Shown here: positions 37,344 through 46,218 of the stretch, piece by piece
Numbering within the stretch: the first letter of the stretch is position 1
Layout: the number at the start of each line of letters is the position of its first letter
Translations under genes and position numbers: made by a program
Notes under the pieces: generated by a model
Seen by the model: only the letters and a program-made list of their open reading frames with translations
Told to the model about the DNA's origin: nothing
Database searches by the model: none
Origin: Candidatus Sulfotelmatobacter sp.
Lineage (GTDB): Bacteria > Acidobacteriota > Terriglobia > Terriglobales > Acidobacteriaceae
DNA length: 64,000 nt
Assembly: GCA_025462865.1 (NCBI GenBank)
Contig: JAOAPI010000006.1
Location: 1 to 64,000 of the forward strand
Direction of reading: 5' to 3'

Positions 37344-37503
37344 ATTGATTGCCCCTCGTCGCCTGCCGTGGAGATCCACTCATCTTCCATGAGCTTTCGT
37401 TCTTGACCGTGCGATAGTCTTTAGGACTTTCAGGGTGTCTTCAGTCACGAAGTGGCAGTATGGTGGGTAGGCTACGTGTGTTGTCCGCGCGCCGACCTTG
37501 CAA

Positions 37504-37824
37504 ATGGAATCAGAAAGTAAAGTGCGGCTACGACTTCTTCAATTCGTTGCGTTGTGCCTTTTAGCGGTTTGTCTCTGCGGGCACGTCGCTGAAACATTCG
37601 ACTTCTGGGATCACACCCTGCAGACGGGCAATGACATTGAATACAGTCTGGTGATCTTGGCTGTGGTCGCTGGAGCGGGCTTTGGGATCGTTCACGTCGC
37701 CATCGTGATGCGCGCCGCCTCCCTAACCCATTGCCTTTTACTTTCAGTTGATCCTTCCTCGGCTTGCTCACTGCTTCCGGTTGCAAGTACTTGCTGTTCC
37801 CCGCCCCAACCTCTCCGAATCTGA
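37504..37824 (+). CDS. Small inner-membrane protein upstream of TonB receptor 2
   Basis: A ~106-residue protein starting at ATG 37504. It has a transmembrane helix (LLQFVALCLLAVCLCGHVAE), a short extracytoplasmic segment (TFDFWDHTLQTGNDIEYSLV) and a second helix (ILAVVAGAGFGIVHVAIVMR). I recall similar acidobacterial proteins with a DxWDxTxQTGxDxE-like loop near metal- or receptor-related genes; this is memory, not proof. The tail after ~75 residues is Cys- and Ser-rich. It ends 66 bp before the receptor and may be co-transcribed. Confidence 0.6.
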   Translation: MESESKVRLRLLQFVALCLLAVCLCGHVAETFDFWDHTLQTGNDIEYSLVILAVVAGAGFGIVHVAIVMRAASLTHCLLLSVDPSSACSLLPVASTCCSPPQPLRI

Positions 37825-37890
37825 TTCGCTCGCATTCGACACAGGGATTAGCACGATTGATCCGTTCATTCTGTTCGTTCGAGGGCGGGC

Positions 37891-40788
37891 ATGTTTTTAT
37901 TGGAAAGAAGACGACCGGTGAGGTCGTCACTCGCGGGCGTTGTCATCCTTGCAGTTGCTTTTTCTTGCGCGGCACAAAGTTCCAGAGTTGCGGGCGCTAT
38001 CCAAGGGAGTGTTGTGGACCAGACTGGCGGGGCAGTCGCTGGTGCGATAGCGACGCTACGCAATCAAGGGACAAATCAGACTCGCTCGATATCGAGCAAC
38101 GCGGAAGGTCTTTTTCGTGCGGGAGAGCTTCCCGTGGGGCAGTACGAGCTTCGAGTTGATTCAAGTGGTTTTTCTCCGTACGTAAACAATGCGATTGTGG
38201 TCTCTGTCGGCACCGTGGTTCAGATCGCAGTTCGGCTCGCTCCCGCAATGGTGCAGCGACAGATCACGGTTTCTGAGCAACCACCGCCGATTGATCCCAC
38301 CGAGACGACGGAGGCCACGAGTATCGGCCACGACCGAATTGAGGAGTCACCTGTGGTTAGCCGCAACTACCTTGATTTCGTGCTTTTGGCTCCCCAGTTA
38401 ACTCGGTCGAACATTCAGGGAGCAACGGGCGGCAAGAGCGCCCTTGCCGACAGCGGATTTAGCTTCGCGGGGCTGCGTTCTCGCAGCAACAGCCTCTACA
38501 TTGATGGCGTCGAGAACAACGATGAGTTCACTGGCTCGGCACGCACGGAACTGTCTCCTGAGACCGTTCAGGAATTTCAGGTGGTCAATAACGGTCTTTC
38601 GGCAGAATCGGGCGGAGGCGCGAGCGGCCCCATAAACGTCGTCACCAAGAGTGGGGTGAATATCCTCCACGGGGACGCTTTCGCATTTGTCCAAAATGGT
38701 GTTTTGAATGCCAGAGACCCTCTCACGAATGAGACCGGCGCTCCAGACCTGAGCCGATTTCGAGCAGGTTTGTCGGCTGGCGGCCCGATTGTTCGGGATC
38801 GCACCTTTTACTACTTCGCTGGCGAGCAGGAAGGAGCGCACGGCGACGATAGCTCCCTGATCACACCCTCAGTAGCAGGAACGATCAACGGCATTCTCGT
38901 CTCTGGGGCATTCCCGAGAATCTCCATCCGCGCGATCAATCCAGCAGTATTTCGGGCGGCGCGCGCAGAGACGGAGGTCTCTGGCAGGTTGGATCATCAC
39001 CTCGGAAACAACCACTCCTTGCTCCTGAAGTATGCGTTGACCAATAACCGCGAGGCCGGAGACGCCTTCAATACCGGGGGGCTGGTCGATCCGAGTGGTA
39101 GGGGCAGCAGTTTTGTTGAAGACCAGGGAGTGACGGGATCTCTTACGTCAGTGCTCAGCAACGATGCTCTGAATAGCATCCGATTCCAGGTGAGTACGCG
39201 CAGAGCCGTGTTGCGAACCGCCGACCAGATCGGGCCGGAAATCAGTATTGCTGGTCTGGTCGATTTCGGTCGCTCTTACGACGGAAATGGCGCGAGACGA
39301 GAAAACCACTACGAGTTAGCCGATGTCACGTCTTTGGCGAAGGGTCGGCACCTAATCAGCTTTGGAGCGGATTTGGATTGGATACGAGAGAACGTTTCAG
39401 CCTATGACGGTTTTGGAGCGCAATACGTCTTTCCGAACCTCAACGCGTTTGTGAGCGGTCAGCCGGATCAATACCGACAAACGTTCGGCAGTCCCAGCAC
39501 CAATTTCGCAACGCCCAAATACTCCGGCTTCATCCAAGATCACTGGACACTCGCCAGAGGTTTTACTATGGATGCGGGCATCCGCTACGACTTCGAGCAT
39601 TTGCCAGTTCAATTCAAGTACGACACAAACGATTTCGCTCCAAGAATTGGCCTGGCGTACAGCCCTTCATCGCAGTGGGCACTGAGGGCTGGGTTCGGCG
39701 TTTTCTTTGACCGTTACCTTTTGGCGGCGGTAAACAATGCGCTAGAAAAGAATGGCCTGCAAGCATTTGAGCAAGTCGCAGATGGGCAAGTCGCGACCCA
39801 AATCTTCCGGTCGGAACTCGGCGGGAGCGCAGGAAGTCCCATCTCCTCGATTCCTCGGTCGATCTTCACTGCCGACCCGAACTTGCAGACCTCGCGCAGC
39901 GAAATTGCCAGCGCCGGGGTCGAGCGTCTAATCACGAATAATCTTACCGCAAGCGCAACGTTCTTATTTGCGCGCGGCGCAAGGCTGTCGCGGACCCGCA
40001 ACGTGAACCTTCTTCCGCCTGCCGTGCTTACCCCCGACAACGCTGCCAGCCTCGGGATTCCCAATCCCTTTCTTCAGCAACTTGGGAGACTTGTGCTTCC
40101 CCCCGCACGACTCGCATCTCAATTCGACAACATTTATCAGTGGGAGAACCACGCCAGTTCGGTTTACAACGGGTTGTCGTTATCCCTGAATCGAAGGCTC
40201 TCGAATGAGATTTCGTTTTCCGGGAGCTACACGTTTTCCAAAGCCATTGACGACGCTTCCGATTTCAACGAACAGGCGGAAAACCCGTACTCGCTCCATG
40301 CCGAACGGGCGTTGTCTTCCAACGATCAGCGACATCGGTTCGTATTCAGCGGGACTTTCGACCTGCCGTTCGCAGATGAGGAAAACGGCAAGGAGTCCTC
40401 TGGAATGATCGCCAAGCTGCTCGGCAACATTGAAGCGGCTCCGATTTTGATAGTCGGAAGCGGCAGGCCAATTAATCCTCTGACTGGATTTGATGCGAAC
40501 CGCAACGGAGCATTTCCGTTGTCTTCTCGTCCTCTTGGGTTTGGCCGGAACTCCCTAACCACGACCATTCAGGAGGAATTGGATTTGCGTGTGCTGAAGT
40601 TCTTCAAAGTCGGTGAGCACGGGAAATTGGATTTCGTCGTGGAGTCTTTTAACTTGCTCAACCATACAAATGTCGAGGCTCTGAACCAGTTCTATGGTTC
40701 CGAGAGTTCACCCATTCCAGCATTCACGAGACCGAACAAGGCGGGCATTCCAAGGCAATTGCAGTTGTCGATTGACTTTGAGTTCTGA
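37891..40788 (+). CDS. Oar-like TonB-dependent receptor 2 with carboxypeptidase-regulatory domain
   Basis: A 965-residue outer-membrane receptor with a signal peptide (SLAGVVILAVAFSCAAQSS). A CarboxypepD_reg domain spans ~33-115 (GAIQGSVVDQTGGAVAGAIA, LFRAGELPVGQYELRVDSSG). The plug has ISGL-type features (FSFAGLRSRSNSLYIDGVEN, FQVVNNGLSAESGGGASGPI), and the barrel ends in IDFEF with a terminal Phe. It is shorter than receptor 1 and distinct in sequence. Its last ~170 bp and downstream DNA are duplicated in inverted orientation at 9259-9695, where only a relic of a sister receptor remains. Substrate unknown; import or adhesion of complex organics is likely. Confidence 0.9.
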   Translation: MFLLERRRPVRSSLAGVVILAVAFSCAAQSSRVAGAIQGSVVDQTGGAVAGAIATLRNQGTNQTRSISSNAEGLFRAGELPVGQYELRVDSSGFSPYVNNAIVVSVGTVVQIAVRLAPAMVQRQITVSEQPPPIDPTETTEATSIGHDRIEESPVVSRNYLDFVLLAPQLTRSNIQGATGGKSALADSGFSFAGLRSRSNSLYIDGVENNDEFTGSARTELSPETVQEFQVVNNGLSAESGGGASGPINVVTKSGVNILHGDAFAFVQNGVLNARDPLTNETGAPDLSRFRAGLSAGGPIVRDRTFYYFAGEQEGAHGDDSSLITPSVAGTINGILVSGAFPRISIRAINPAVFRAARAETEVSGRLDHHLGNNHSLLLKYALTNNREAGDAFNTGGLVDPSGRGSSFVEDQGVTGSLTSVLSNDALNSIRFQVSTRRAVLRTADQIGPEISIAGLVDFGRSYDGNGARRENHYELADVTSLAKGRHLISFGADLDWIRENVSAYDGFGAQYVFPNLNAFVSGQPDQYRQTFGSPSTNFATPKYSGFIQDHWTLARGFTMDAGIRYDFEHLPVQFKYDTNDFAPRIGLAYSPSSQWALRAGFGVFFDRYLLAAVNNALEKNGLQAFEQVADGQVATQIFRSELGGSAGSPISSIPRSIFTADPNLQTSRSEIASAGVERLITNNLTASATFLFARGARLSRTRNVNLLPPAVLTPDNAASLGIPNPFLQQLGRLVLPPARLASQFDNIYQWENHASSVYNGLSLSLNRRLSNEISFSGSYTFSKAIDDASDFNEQAENPYSLHAERALSSNDQRHRFVFSGTFDLPFADEENGKESSGMIAKLLGNIEAAPILIVGSGRPINPLTGFDANRNGAFPLSSRPLGFGRNSLTTTIQEELDLRVLKFFKVGEHGKLDFVVESFNLLNHTNVEALNQFYGSESSPIPAFTRPNKAGIPRQLQLSIDFEF

Positions 40789-41051
40789 TGAGTTTGCAGC
40801 AGCAGCCCGAAGAGGTTCCCCGGCGCCCTCTTACAATCGCTCGTCTCGACGGTGCCGATTGCCGAACTGCGCAATCATCCAGTTCGCGACTTCGAGGTCT
40901 GCAGCAAGAGTCCTTTCAATCCTGCGGTGCATACACCAGAATCCTTGCCTGCTCCTTGTCAGTCGCTTCTGCGGCAACGTTAGCGGTCTAGGTTTCGGGT
41001 GACCAGAAAGATGTGCCGGCACCGTCGCGCGTGGGGACCTTCCCGATAGTG
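40616..41051 (-). repeat. Right copy of the ~436-bp inverted duplication (partner at 9259-9695)
   Basis: The reverse complement of this stretch follows 9259-9695 base by base with scattered differences. It covers the end of receptor 2, the intergenic DNA, and the dead tail of a propeller gene. Homology stops sharply at 41051, where the propeller reading frame is cut. Confidence 0.8.
40916..41051 (-). pseudogene. C-terminal relic of a YncE-like propeller gene
   Basis: On the minus strand, running to TGA 40918-40916, the sequence reads TIGKVPTRDGAGTSFWSPE, then a TAG caused by a small indel, then VAAEATDKEQARILVYAPQD. This matches the end of the intact propeller at 8357-9394 (TIGKVPTRDGAGTSFWSPE; EATDKEQAAILVYASQD). 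Everything upstream of this tail is gone. It was convergent with receptor 2, mirroring the first locus. Confidence 0.78.
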
Positions 41052-41448
41052 AACTTCCGACCGCCCTATATAAAGGCGTACTCCCCTTAGTTGGTTCAGA
41101 GATTCCTTGCTATGTGTTGATCACTGGACAGCGCGTGACCGTGAGAACTGCCTACACCGAATCTCTGACGGAAATCGAAGGCGGAGGTGACCTCGAGAAG
41201 TTTCTTGGAGTTTCGTCCCTAAAACCCTTTATTAACATCAACGCCTTTAGGAGAGTTCGTTCGCACTTCTCACAAGCCCGTTTCTGGATAACTTTCGGGT
41301 AGCCGAACATCCACCCGGAAACTCTTGCCCGGCCAGACCCCCCCCCGAATTCCATTTTAGGGTCACCACGCGGATGCCTTGGCTCTGAGAAAAGCTTACG
41401 ACCGGCCCCAGTCCCGGCATGTAGTCACGTCGATTTGCCTCCGTTGCT
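41052..41448. other. Intergenic stretch with a dispersed repeat copy
   Basis: About 400 bp without a gene. Bases ~41250-41320 carry CACAAGCCCGTTTCTGGATA and following sequence that matches the reverse complement of 18583-18632 closely. The rest shows no recognisable feature. Confidence 0.55.
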
Positions 41449-43026
41449 CTATTCGTCGTCGCCCGCGCAAAGTTTGAACCGTTGTATCTTTCCGGTGGCT
41501 GTTTTCGGAAGTTCGGGAAGGAATTCCACCCGATGCGGGCGCTTGAAGATAGGCAAGCGGCTGAGCACGAATTCCTGCAGTTCCCGGGCGAGTTCCGGCG
41601 TGCCCGCAGTGCCGTTACGTGTCACGATACAGGCGACCGGTTTGGGTAATTCGTCTTCGTCCTTTCGGAAGACCACCGCCGCTTCCTGCACGGCAGGATG
41701 CTCGATTAACGCGCGCTCAATCTCAATGGGGCTGACCCACACGCCGCTCACTTTCAGCATGTCGTCGGCTCTTCCCGCGTACCAAAAATATCCGTCTTCA
41801 TCCTGATAGTACTTGTCGCCGGTCCGGATCCAATGGCCCTCAATTGTGTCTTTCGTCTTTTCATGCTGGTTCCAATAGTAAGCACAGGTGGAGTCGGCCT
41901 TAACCAACAAGTTGCCAATCTCACCCTTCACCACGAGGCGGTTATTGTCGTCGACGATCCTGGCCTCGAAGCCAGGAATAATTTTTCCACTGGACCCAGG
42001 GCGCACGGCGCAAGGGACATTGGAGATGATCATGTGCAGTGCTTCGGTCGAGCCGATCGCATCCAGAATTTCCACTCCGAATCGCTCTTTGAAGCGATAA
42101 AAAACACTGGCTGGCAACGCCTCGCCGGCAGAAATCGCATGACGCACACAAGAAAGGTCAAATTCCCTCCCGTCCGCCGCGGTGTGGGCGAGAAGCTTGA
42201 CATAGTTCGATGGAACCGAAAAGAACAATGTTGGCCGTTGGCGTTCGATGATCTCGAACACGCTCTGAGGTTTGGGTGGGCCGGGTAATAGGATGCTGGT
42301 AGCGCCTACGGCCAGGGGAAAATAGAGTCCGTTTCCCAATCCGTAGGCGAAGAAAAGCTTGGCGACACTGAAGCATCGATCTTTGTCTGTAATGTTTAGT
42401 ATGCCTCTGGCATACCTTTCGGAACTCACCACCATGTCATGTTGCAGATGAACGCAAGCTTTCGGCGGCCCGGTGCTGCCGGAAGAATAGAGCCAAAAGG
42501 CAGCATCGTCCTTGCCAGTCGACTCTGGTTCGAGCACAAAGGAATTCTCTTGCACCAGTTGTTTGAACGACAGGGTGCCTGTCCGAGGCTCGCCATCGAC
42601 AACGATAATGGTTTCCAGATAGCGCAATTGCTGTCTGGGAATCGCCTCAATGCCAGCCATCAATGAGTCACTGACAATCGCCACTCGCGCTCGTGAGTTG
42701 TTGAGCAGGTATTCATAGTCCTTACTTTTCAGTAGTGTGTTTACCGGAACGGGGACTGCTCCGATCTTGATGGCACCGAAGAGGCTGGCAGCAAACTCCG
42801 GCGAATCCAGCAGAAGCAAGAACACACGTTCCTCGATGCGTACGCCTAACCTTCGCAGCCCGTTCCCAACCTGGTTCACACGCTCAAAAAGCTGGCGATA
42901 AGTAACATGAACTTCTCCGCATTCGATTGCTACTTTATCGCCGCGGCCGTCTTTGATATGGCGGTCTACGAAGTAGGAAGCGGCATTGAATTCATCCGGA
43001 AGAAACATCGGAGCAACTGAACTCAT
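41449..43026 (-). CDS. Benzoate-CoA ligase family protein (AMP-forming)
   Basis: A 525-residue acyl-adenylate-forming ligase that would activate benzoate or a related aromatic acid to its CoA thioester. It starts with the family-like NAASYFVDRHI and has the P-loop YSSGSTGPPKACVH (~178), the A5-type motif DAIGSTEALHMI, the adenylate-binding GHWIRTGDKYYQDEDGYFWY, and the C-terminal hinge and catalytic Lys motif ELPKTATGKIQRFKL. The benzoate-CoA subgroup is supported by YGLGNGLYFPLAVGA and NNRLVVKGEIGNLLV. No other aromatic-degradation gene is adjacent, so its pathway partners are elsewhere or the substrate differs. Confidence 0.88.
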   Translation of the reverse strand: MSSVAPMFLPDEFNAASYFVDRHIKDGRGDKVAIECGEVHVTYRQLFERVNQVGNGLRRLGVRIEERVFLLLLDSPEFAASLFGAIKIGAVPVPVNTLLKSKDYEYLLNNSRARVAIVSDSLMAGIEAIPRQQLRYLETIIVVDGEPRTGTLSFKQLVQENSFVLEPESTGKDDAAFWLYSSGSTGPPKACVHLQHDMVVSSERYARGILNITDKDRCFSVAKLFFAYGLGNGLYFPLAVGATSILLPGPPKPQSVFEIIERQRPTLFFSVPSNYVKLLAHTAADGREFDLSCVRHAISAGEALPASVFYRFKERFGVEILDAIGSTEALHMIISNVPCAVRPGSSGKIIPGFEARIVDDNNRLVVKGEIGNLLVKADSTCAYYWNQHEKTKDTIEGHWIRTGDKYYQDEDGYFWYAGRADDMLKVSGVWVSPIEIERALIEHPAVQEAAVVFRKDEDELPKPVACIVTRNGTAGTPELARELQEFVLSRLPIFKRPHRVEFLPELPKTATGKIQRFKLCAGDDE

Positions 43027-43387
43027 AGCCTAATCACCTCTGCAGAGACTGCGGCTTTCCCCGTCTCAGACACCACTGAACCAGATGCGAGTCTTTGCGC
43101 ACATCTGGGATGAAGAGCCTTCAGGCGTCAGTTAATCTGTAGTAGCCTCTTTCACAATCCGGGGAGCGCTTGGCTAAAGTCGAGTGATTCCTTACCCTTT
43201 GGCCGTGTCTCAAGCTTTTTCGATGGCTTCATCATCTTCACAGTATCCGACTTAATTCTTGCCAAATTCAATATATTGTCTGGCGTGCGGATTGCAAACT
43301 GCGCGGCGACCAGAGTTTCCGGTTAGCAGGCAATACGGCCATCGAGTAAGCTATACTGCATTTCCCATTCACATCGAGGAGGCCGTA
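43027..43387. other. Intergenic stretch between divergent genes
   Basis: About 360 bp. No gene, repeat or RNA is evident. A GAGGAGG ribosome site for the next gene lies at its right end (just before 43388). Confidence 0.45.
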
Positions 43388-44632
43388 ATGACGCGAATTA
43401 TCCTCGCCGTTGTCCTGGTTGTTTCGGTGCAGGCGGCTGCTCAGACCAGTTCCACTCCGGCCGCTTCGTCCAATCCGAAGGTAAGGGCAATCACCGGATT
43501 CGTGCGGCTGGACCGAGCAACGTACCAAAAGCAAATTGACGATGCCCTCGTCGTGTTGCGCACAGTAAAGGCCGAATTTGAATCCTCTGGTTATGGAGTA
43601 GAGACTGTGCGCCTGACGACGCAACCACTGGCGGAACTCGTCGCCGGCATGTCTGAGGGGCAGGCGTTGGCCTTCCTTGCACAGCTTGATGACCTTTCTG
43701 TAAAGGAGAATTTCCTCCCGAACGTTGGGCCGGGGATGCTGCGCGACACTGATGATCCTGCGACAATGCACCTCCTCGAAAGAGCGCTCTCGACTCTTCC
43801 GAACATCGAGGCCAGCACGATCATCGCAGACGAATCTGGAATTCATTGGAGAACAATTCGGCGCACTGCCGAACTCGTGAAGTATGTCAGCGAGCACAGT
43901 CCAGGCAGCCATGGAACTTTCAACTTCACAACCACGGCCATGCTGAAGCCGTTTGCTCCATTCTTCCCGGGTTCTTATCACACCGGCGCTGGCAGGCAAT
44001 TTGCGATCGGTTTTGAAGGAGCTAACGTCGTCCGCGACGTCTTCGCCAAAGATAAGGGGAACGCCGAAGCTGCTATTGCCGACCTGACCACTGCCCTCAT
44101 GAAACATGCATCGGTGGCCGCGGCTGTCGGTAAGAAGGTTGCAGCGGAAACTGGATGGGCCTACCTGGGCGTCGACCCTACTCCTGCACCTTTGGGGGAT
44201 GTATCCATAGGGGCGGCCATCGAAGCTTTCACTGGCGCAAAGTTCGGATCCAGCGGGACCCTCACTGCGGCCAGGATCATCACCGCCGCCGTAAAAGCCG
44301 TACCGGAGAAGCAAGTCGGCTACTCTGGATTGATGGTGCCTGTGATGGAGGACAAGGTTTTGGCACAGCGGTGGGCCGAGTCTACCTACGACGTAGACTC
44401 ATTGCTTGCCTATTCGGCAGTTTGCGGCACTGGTCTGGATACGATTCCTCTCCCGGGAAACATCACTGCGGAGCAGATGGAGCGCATTTTCGGTGATGTG
44501 GCCTCGCTCGCCACGAAATGGAACAAGCCCCTCTCGGCGCGACTTCAGCCTATTCTGGGCAAGAAGCCGGGCGATCGGACCGATTTTCAGGATCCGTTTC
44601 TCTTTAACACCACGGTGCACAATTTGCTATAG
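43388..44632 (+). CDS. Exported DUF711 family protein
   Basis: A 414-residue DUF711 protein with an N-terminal signal peptide (MTRIILAVVLVVSVQAAAQ); ATG 43388 follows a strong GAGGAGG. The DUF711 core is visible: VRAITGFVRLDR, YGVETVRLTTQPLAEL, DESGIHWRTIRRTAELVKYV, FNFTTTAMLKPFAPFFPGSY, FAIGFEGANVV, GWAYLGVDPTPAPLGDVSIG and VCGTGLDTIPLPGNI. The family is structurally related to pyruvate-formate-lyase/ribonucleotide-reductase-like folds, but function is unknown and most members are cytoplasmic. A signal peptide makes this an exported version. It is followed by a repeat and a convergent decarboxylase gene. Confidence 0.85.
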   Translation: MTRIILAVVLVVSVQAAAQTSSTPAASSNPKVRAITGFVRLDRATYQKQIDDALVVLRTVKAEFESSGYGVETVRLTTQPLAELVAGMSEGQALAFLAQLDDLSVKENFLPNVGPGMLRDTDDPATMHLLERALSTLPNIEASTIIADESGIHWRTIRRTAELVKYVSEHSPGSHGTFNFTTTAMLKPFAPFFPGSYHTGAGRQFAIGFEGANVVRDVFAKDKGNAEAAIADLTTALMKHASVAAAVGKKVAAETGWAYLGVDPTPAPLGDVSIGAAIEAFTGAKFGSSGTLTAARIITAAVKAVPEKQVGYSGLMVPVMEDKVLAQRWAESTYDVDSLLAYSAVCGTGLDTIPLPGNITAEQMERIFGDVASLATKWNKPLSARLQPILGKKPGDRTDFQDPFLFNTTVHNLL

Positions 44633-44682
44633 TTCTTGCCATTTCCTTTATCGCGTTGTACTCGGTGGTTGGCCACCGATAC

Positions 44683-44765
44683 CTGGTGGATGACGGGCAG
44701 ACCGGAAGTTATTCCGGTCAGAGTCGGCTTCGAGGAGATCGCCATTGATCTCCGGATCGTCGACC
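44683..44765. repeat. Dispersed repeat family B (GAAGTCGGCTT type), copy
   Basis: Contains GGTGGATGACGGGCAGACCG, GAAGTTATTCCGG and AGTCGGCTTCGAGGAGATCG followed by CCATTGATC. Parts recur near 46345-46430, 47100-47155 and 52025-52110. It fills the gap between two convergent genes. Confidence 0.55.
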
Positions 44766-44790
44766 ATTCACCCAACACCGGCATGACTCC

Positions 44791-46218
44791 TTAGGCCTTC
44801 TTTCGCAAGACCGCAAAACACTCTTGCTGAAGAAAATGGAATAACTCCTCCATATGTTCCTGGCGGGTGCGGAAGTTCACCGGATTGATGCGAAACCAGG
44901 TTTTACCTTTGAGCTCGGTGGTTGATATCCAGAAGCGGCCGCTTCGCTCCACTCGCTGCGCAACCTCCGCATGCAAGTCCTTTGATTCGGCCTCATTTAG
45001 CCCGGGGCCATTGAATCGGATGCAAATCGCCGACATTGGTGGGATAGTGGCCGGCTCGAACTCGGGGTGTCTTTCGGTTAGAGCATACAGGTGTTTCGCC
45101 TGACGCACATTGTTGTCAACCCATTCGCCGATCTGGCGGGCTCCGTATCGCTTGAAGCTCATCCACACTTTCAGGCTGCGAAATCGCCGCGACTGCTCAA
45201 AGCCATGCACATAATATTGATAGCGCTCATTGGACTGGTCGAGTTCGTCCGTCAAATAAGAAGGCTTGATGCCGAACGATGCTGTGAGACGGTCCTGATC
45301 TTTCACGAGCACAGCTCCAGCATCAAGCGGAGCATAGAACCACTTGTGAGGATCAATGGTAATTGAATCGGCGAGCTCAAGCCCTCGATCTCGCATCGAC
45401 CACTCATGCGAGAGCAACATGCCGCCACCGTAAGCCGCATCTACATGCAGCCACATACCTTCGCGATCCGCTATGCTCCGTAACACGCGGATGTCATCAA
45501 CCGCGCCGGTATTCGTAGTCCCGAACAAACCCACAATGCACAGGGGTCGAATTCCACCCTTTTTGTCTCGTGCGATCGCCTCCTCCAGCGCGTCGATCCT
45601 CACCTGAAAATTCGCGTCCGTGGGCAGCGGGCGCAACGCATTTCGACCGAGGCCGATGCAATCCACAGCTTTGTCAACGGAAACGTGCCGCTCTTCCGCG
45701 GTATACACCGCCCAGCTCTCACGGACTCCATCGTGCTGTGCCCGGTCGCCTGTTACAGCGTCGCGCCCGACTTTCAAGCCGATGAAATTGGCCATCATTC
45801 CACCGCTCGTGAGATTCCCTCCTGCTTTCGGGCCATAGCCGCTAAGATCCGTCAGCCAACGTACTACGCGGCGTTCCATCGCCACCGCCGATGGGCCGAT
45901 TGAGTACGCTCCCACGTTCTGATTGAGGGCGGAGCAGATGAAGTCTGCAATGATACCCATTGGATTGGGCGACGGAGTGATCAAGCCCATGTACCCTGGG
46001 TGCCCAACGTTGGTGCAGTAGGGGATCAGTTTGGTTTCGAGCTCGTTCAAAACAGCTTCCGCTGTGGTTGGATCCTGCGGAAGCGGTTCAGCAAACAGCT
46101 CATTCGTTGTCCGTGGCTCCGTGTCAGGGAAAACGCGTTTCTCTTCGATATGGTCCAGATACTCAGCGAGGAGATCTACAACCCGATGTCCAGCGTCACG
46201 AAACTCTCTTGCGTCCAT
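44791..46218 (-). CDS. PLP-dependent group II decarboxylase (aromatic-L-amino-acid decarboxylase type)
   Basis: A 475-residue pyridoxal-phosphate enzyme that removes the carboxyl group from an amino acid. PLP-binding features are the Schiff-base Lys292 in ITIDPHKWFYAPLDAG, the Asp in LHVDAAYGG (~260), and the ring-stacking His178 in ERHVSVDKA. The N-terminal layer matches the family (FRDAGHRVVDLLAEYL, VGHPGYMGLITPSPNPMGII, TSGGMMANFIGLK). Substrate may be an aromatic L-amino acid, but Gln/Glu/Asp decarboxylases share much of this; cysteine sulfinate or tyrosine are alternatives. No transporter or amine-oxidase gene lies next to it. Confidence 0.87.
   Translation of the reverse strand: MDAREFRDAGHRVVDLLAEYLDHIEEKRVFPDTEPRTTNELFAEPLPQDPTTAEAVLNELETKLIPYCTNVGHPGYMGLITPSPNPMGIIADFICSALNQNVGAYSIGPSAVAMERRVVRWLTDLSGYGPKAGGNLTSGGMMANFIGLKVGRDAVTGDRAQHDGVRESWAVYTAEERHVSVDKAVDCIGLGRNALRPLPTDANFQVRIDALEEAIARDKKGGIRPLCIVGLFGTTNTGAVDDIRVLRSIADREGMWLHVDAAYGGGMLLSHEWSMRDRGLELADSITIDPHKWFYAPLDAGAVLVKDQDRLTASFGIKPSYLTDELDQSNERYQYYVHGFEQSRRFRSLKVWMSFKRYGARQIGEWVDNNVRQAKHLYALTERHPEFEPATIPPMSAICIRFNGPGLNEAESKDLHAEVAQRVERSGRFWISTTELKGKTWFRINPVNFRTRQEHMEELFHFLQQECFAVLRKKA

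Noticed and set aside
43268-44314. 348-residue open frame on the minus strand
   Set aside because: Antisense shadow of the DUF711 gene; its composition is random.
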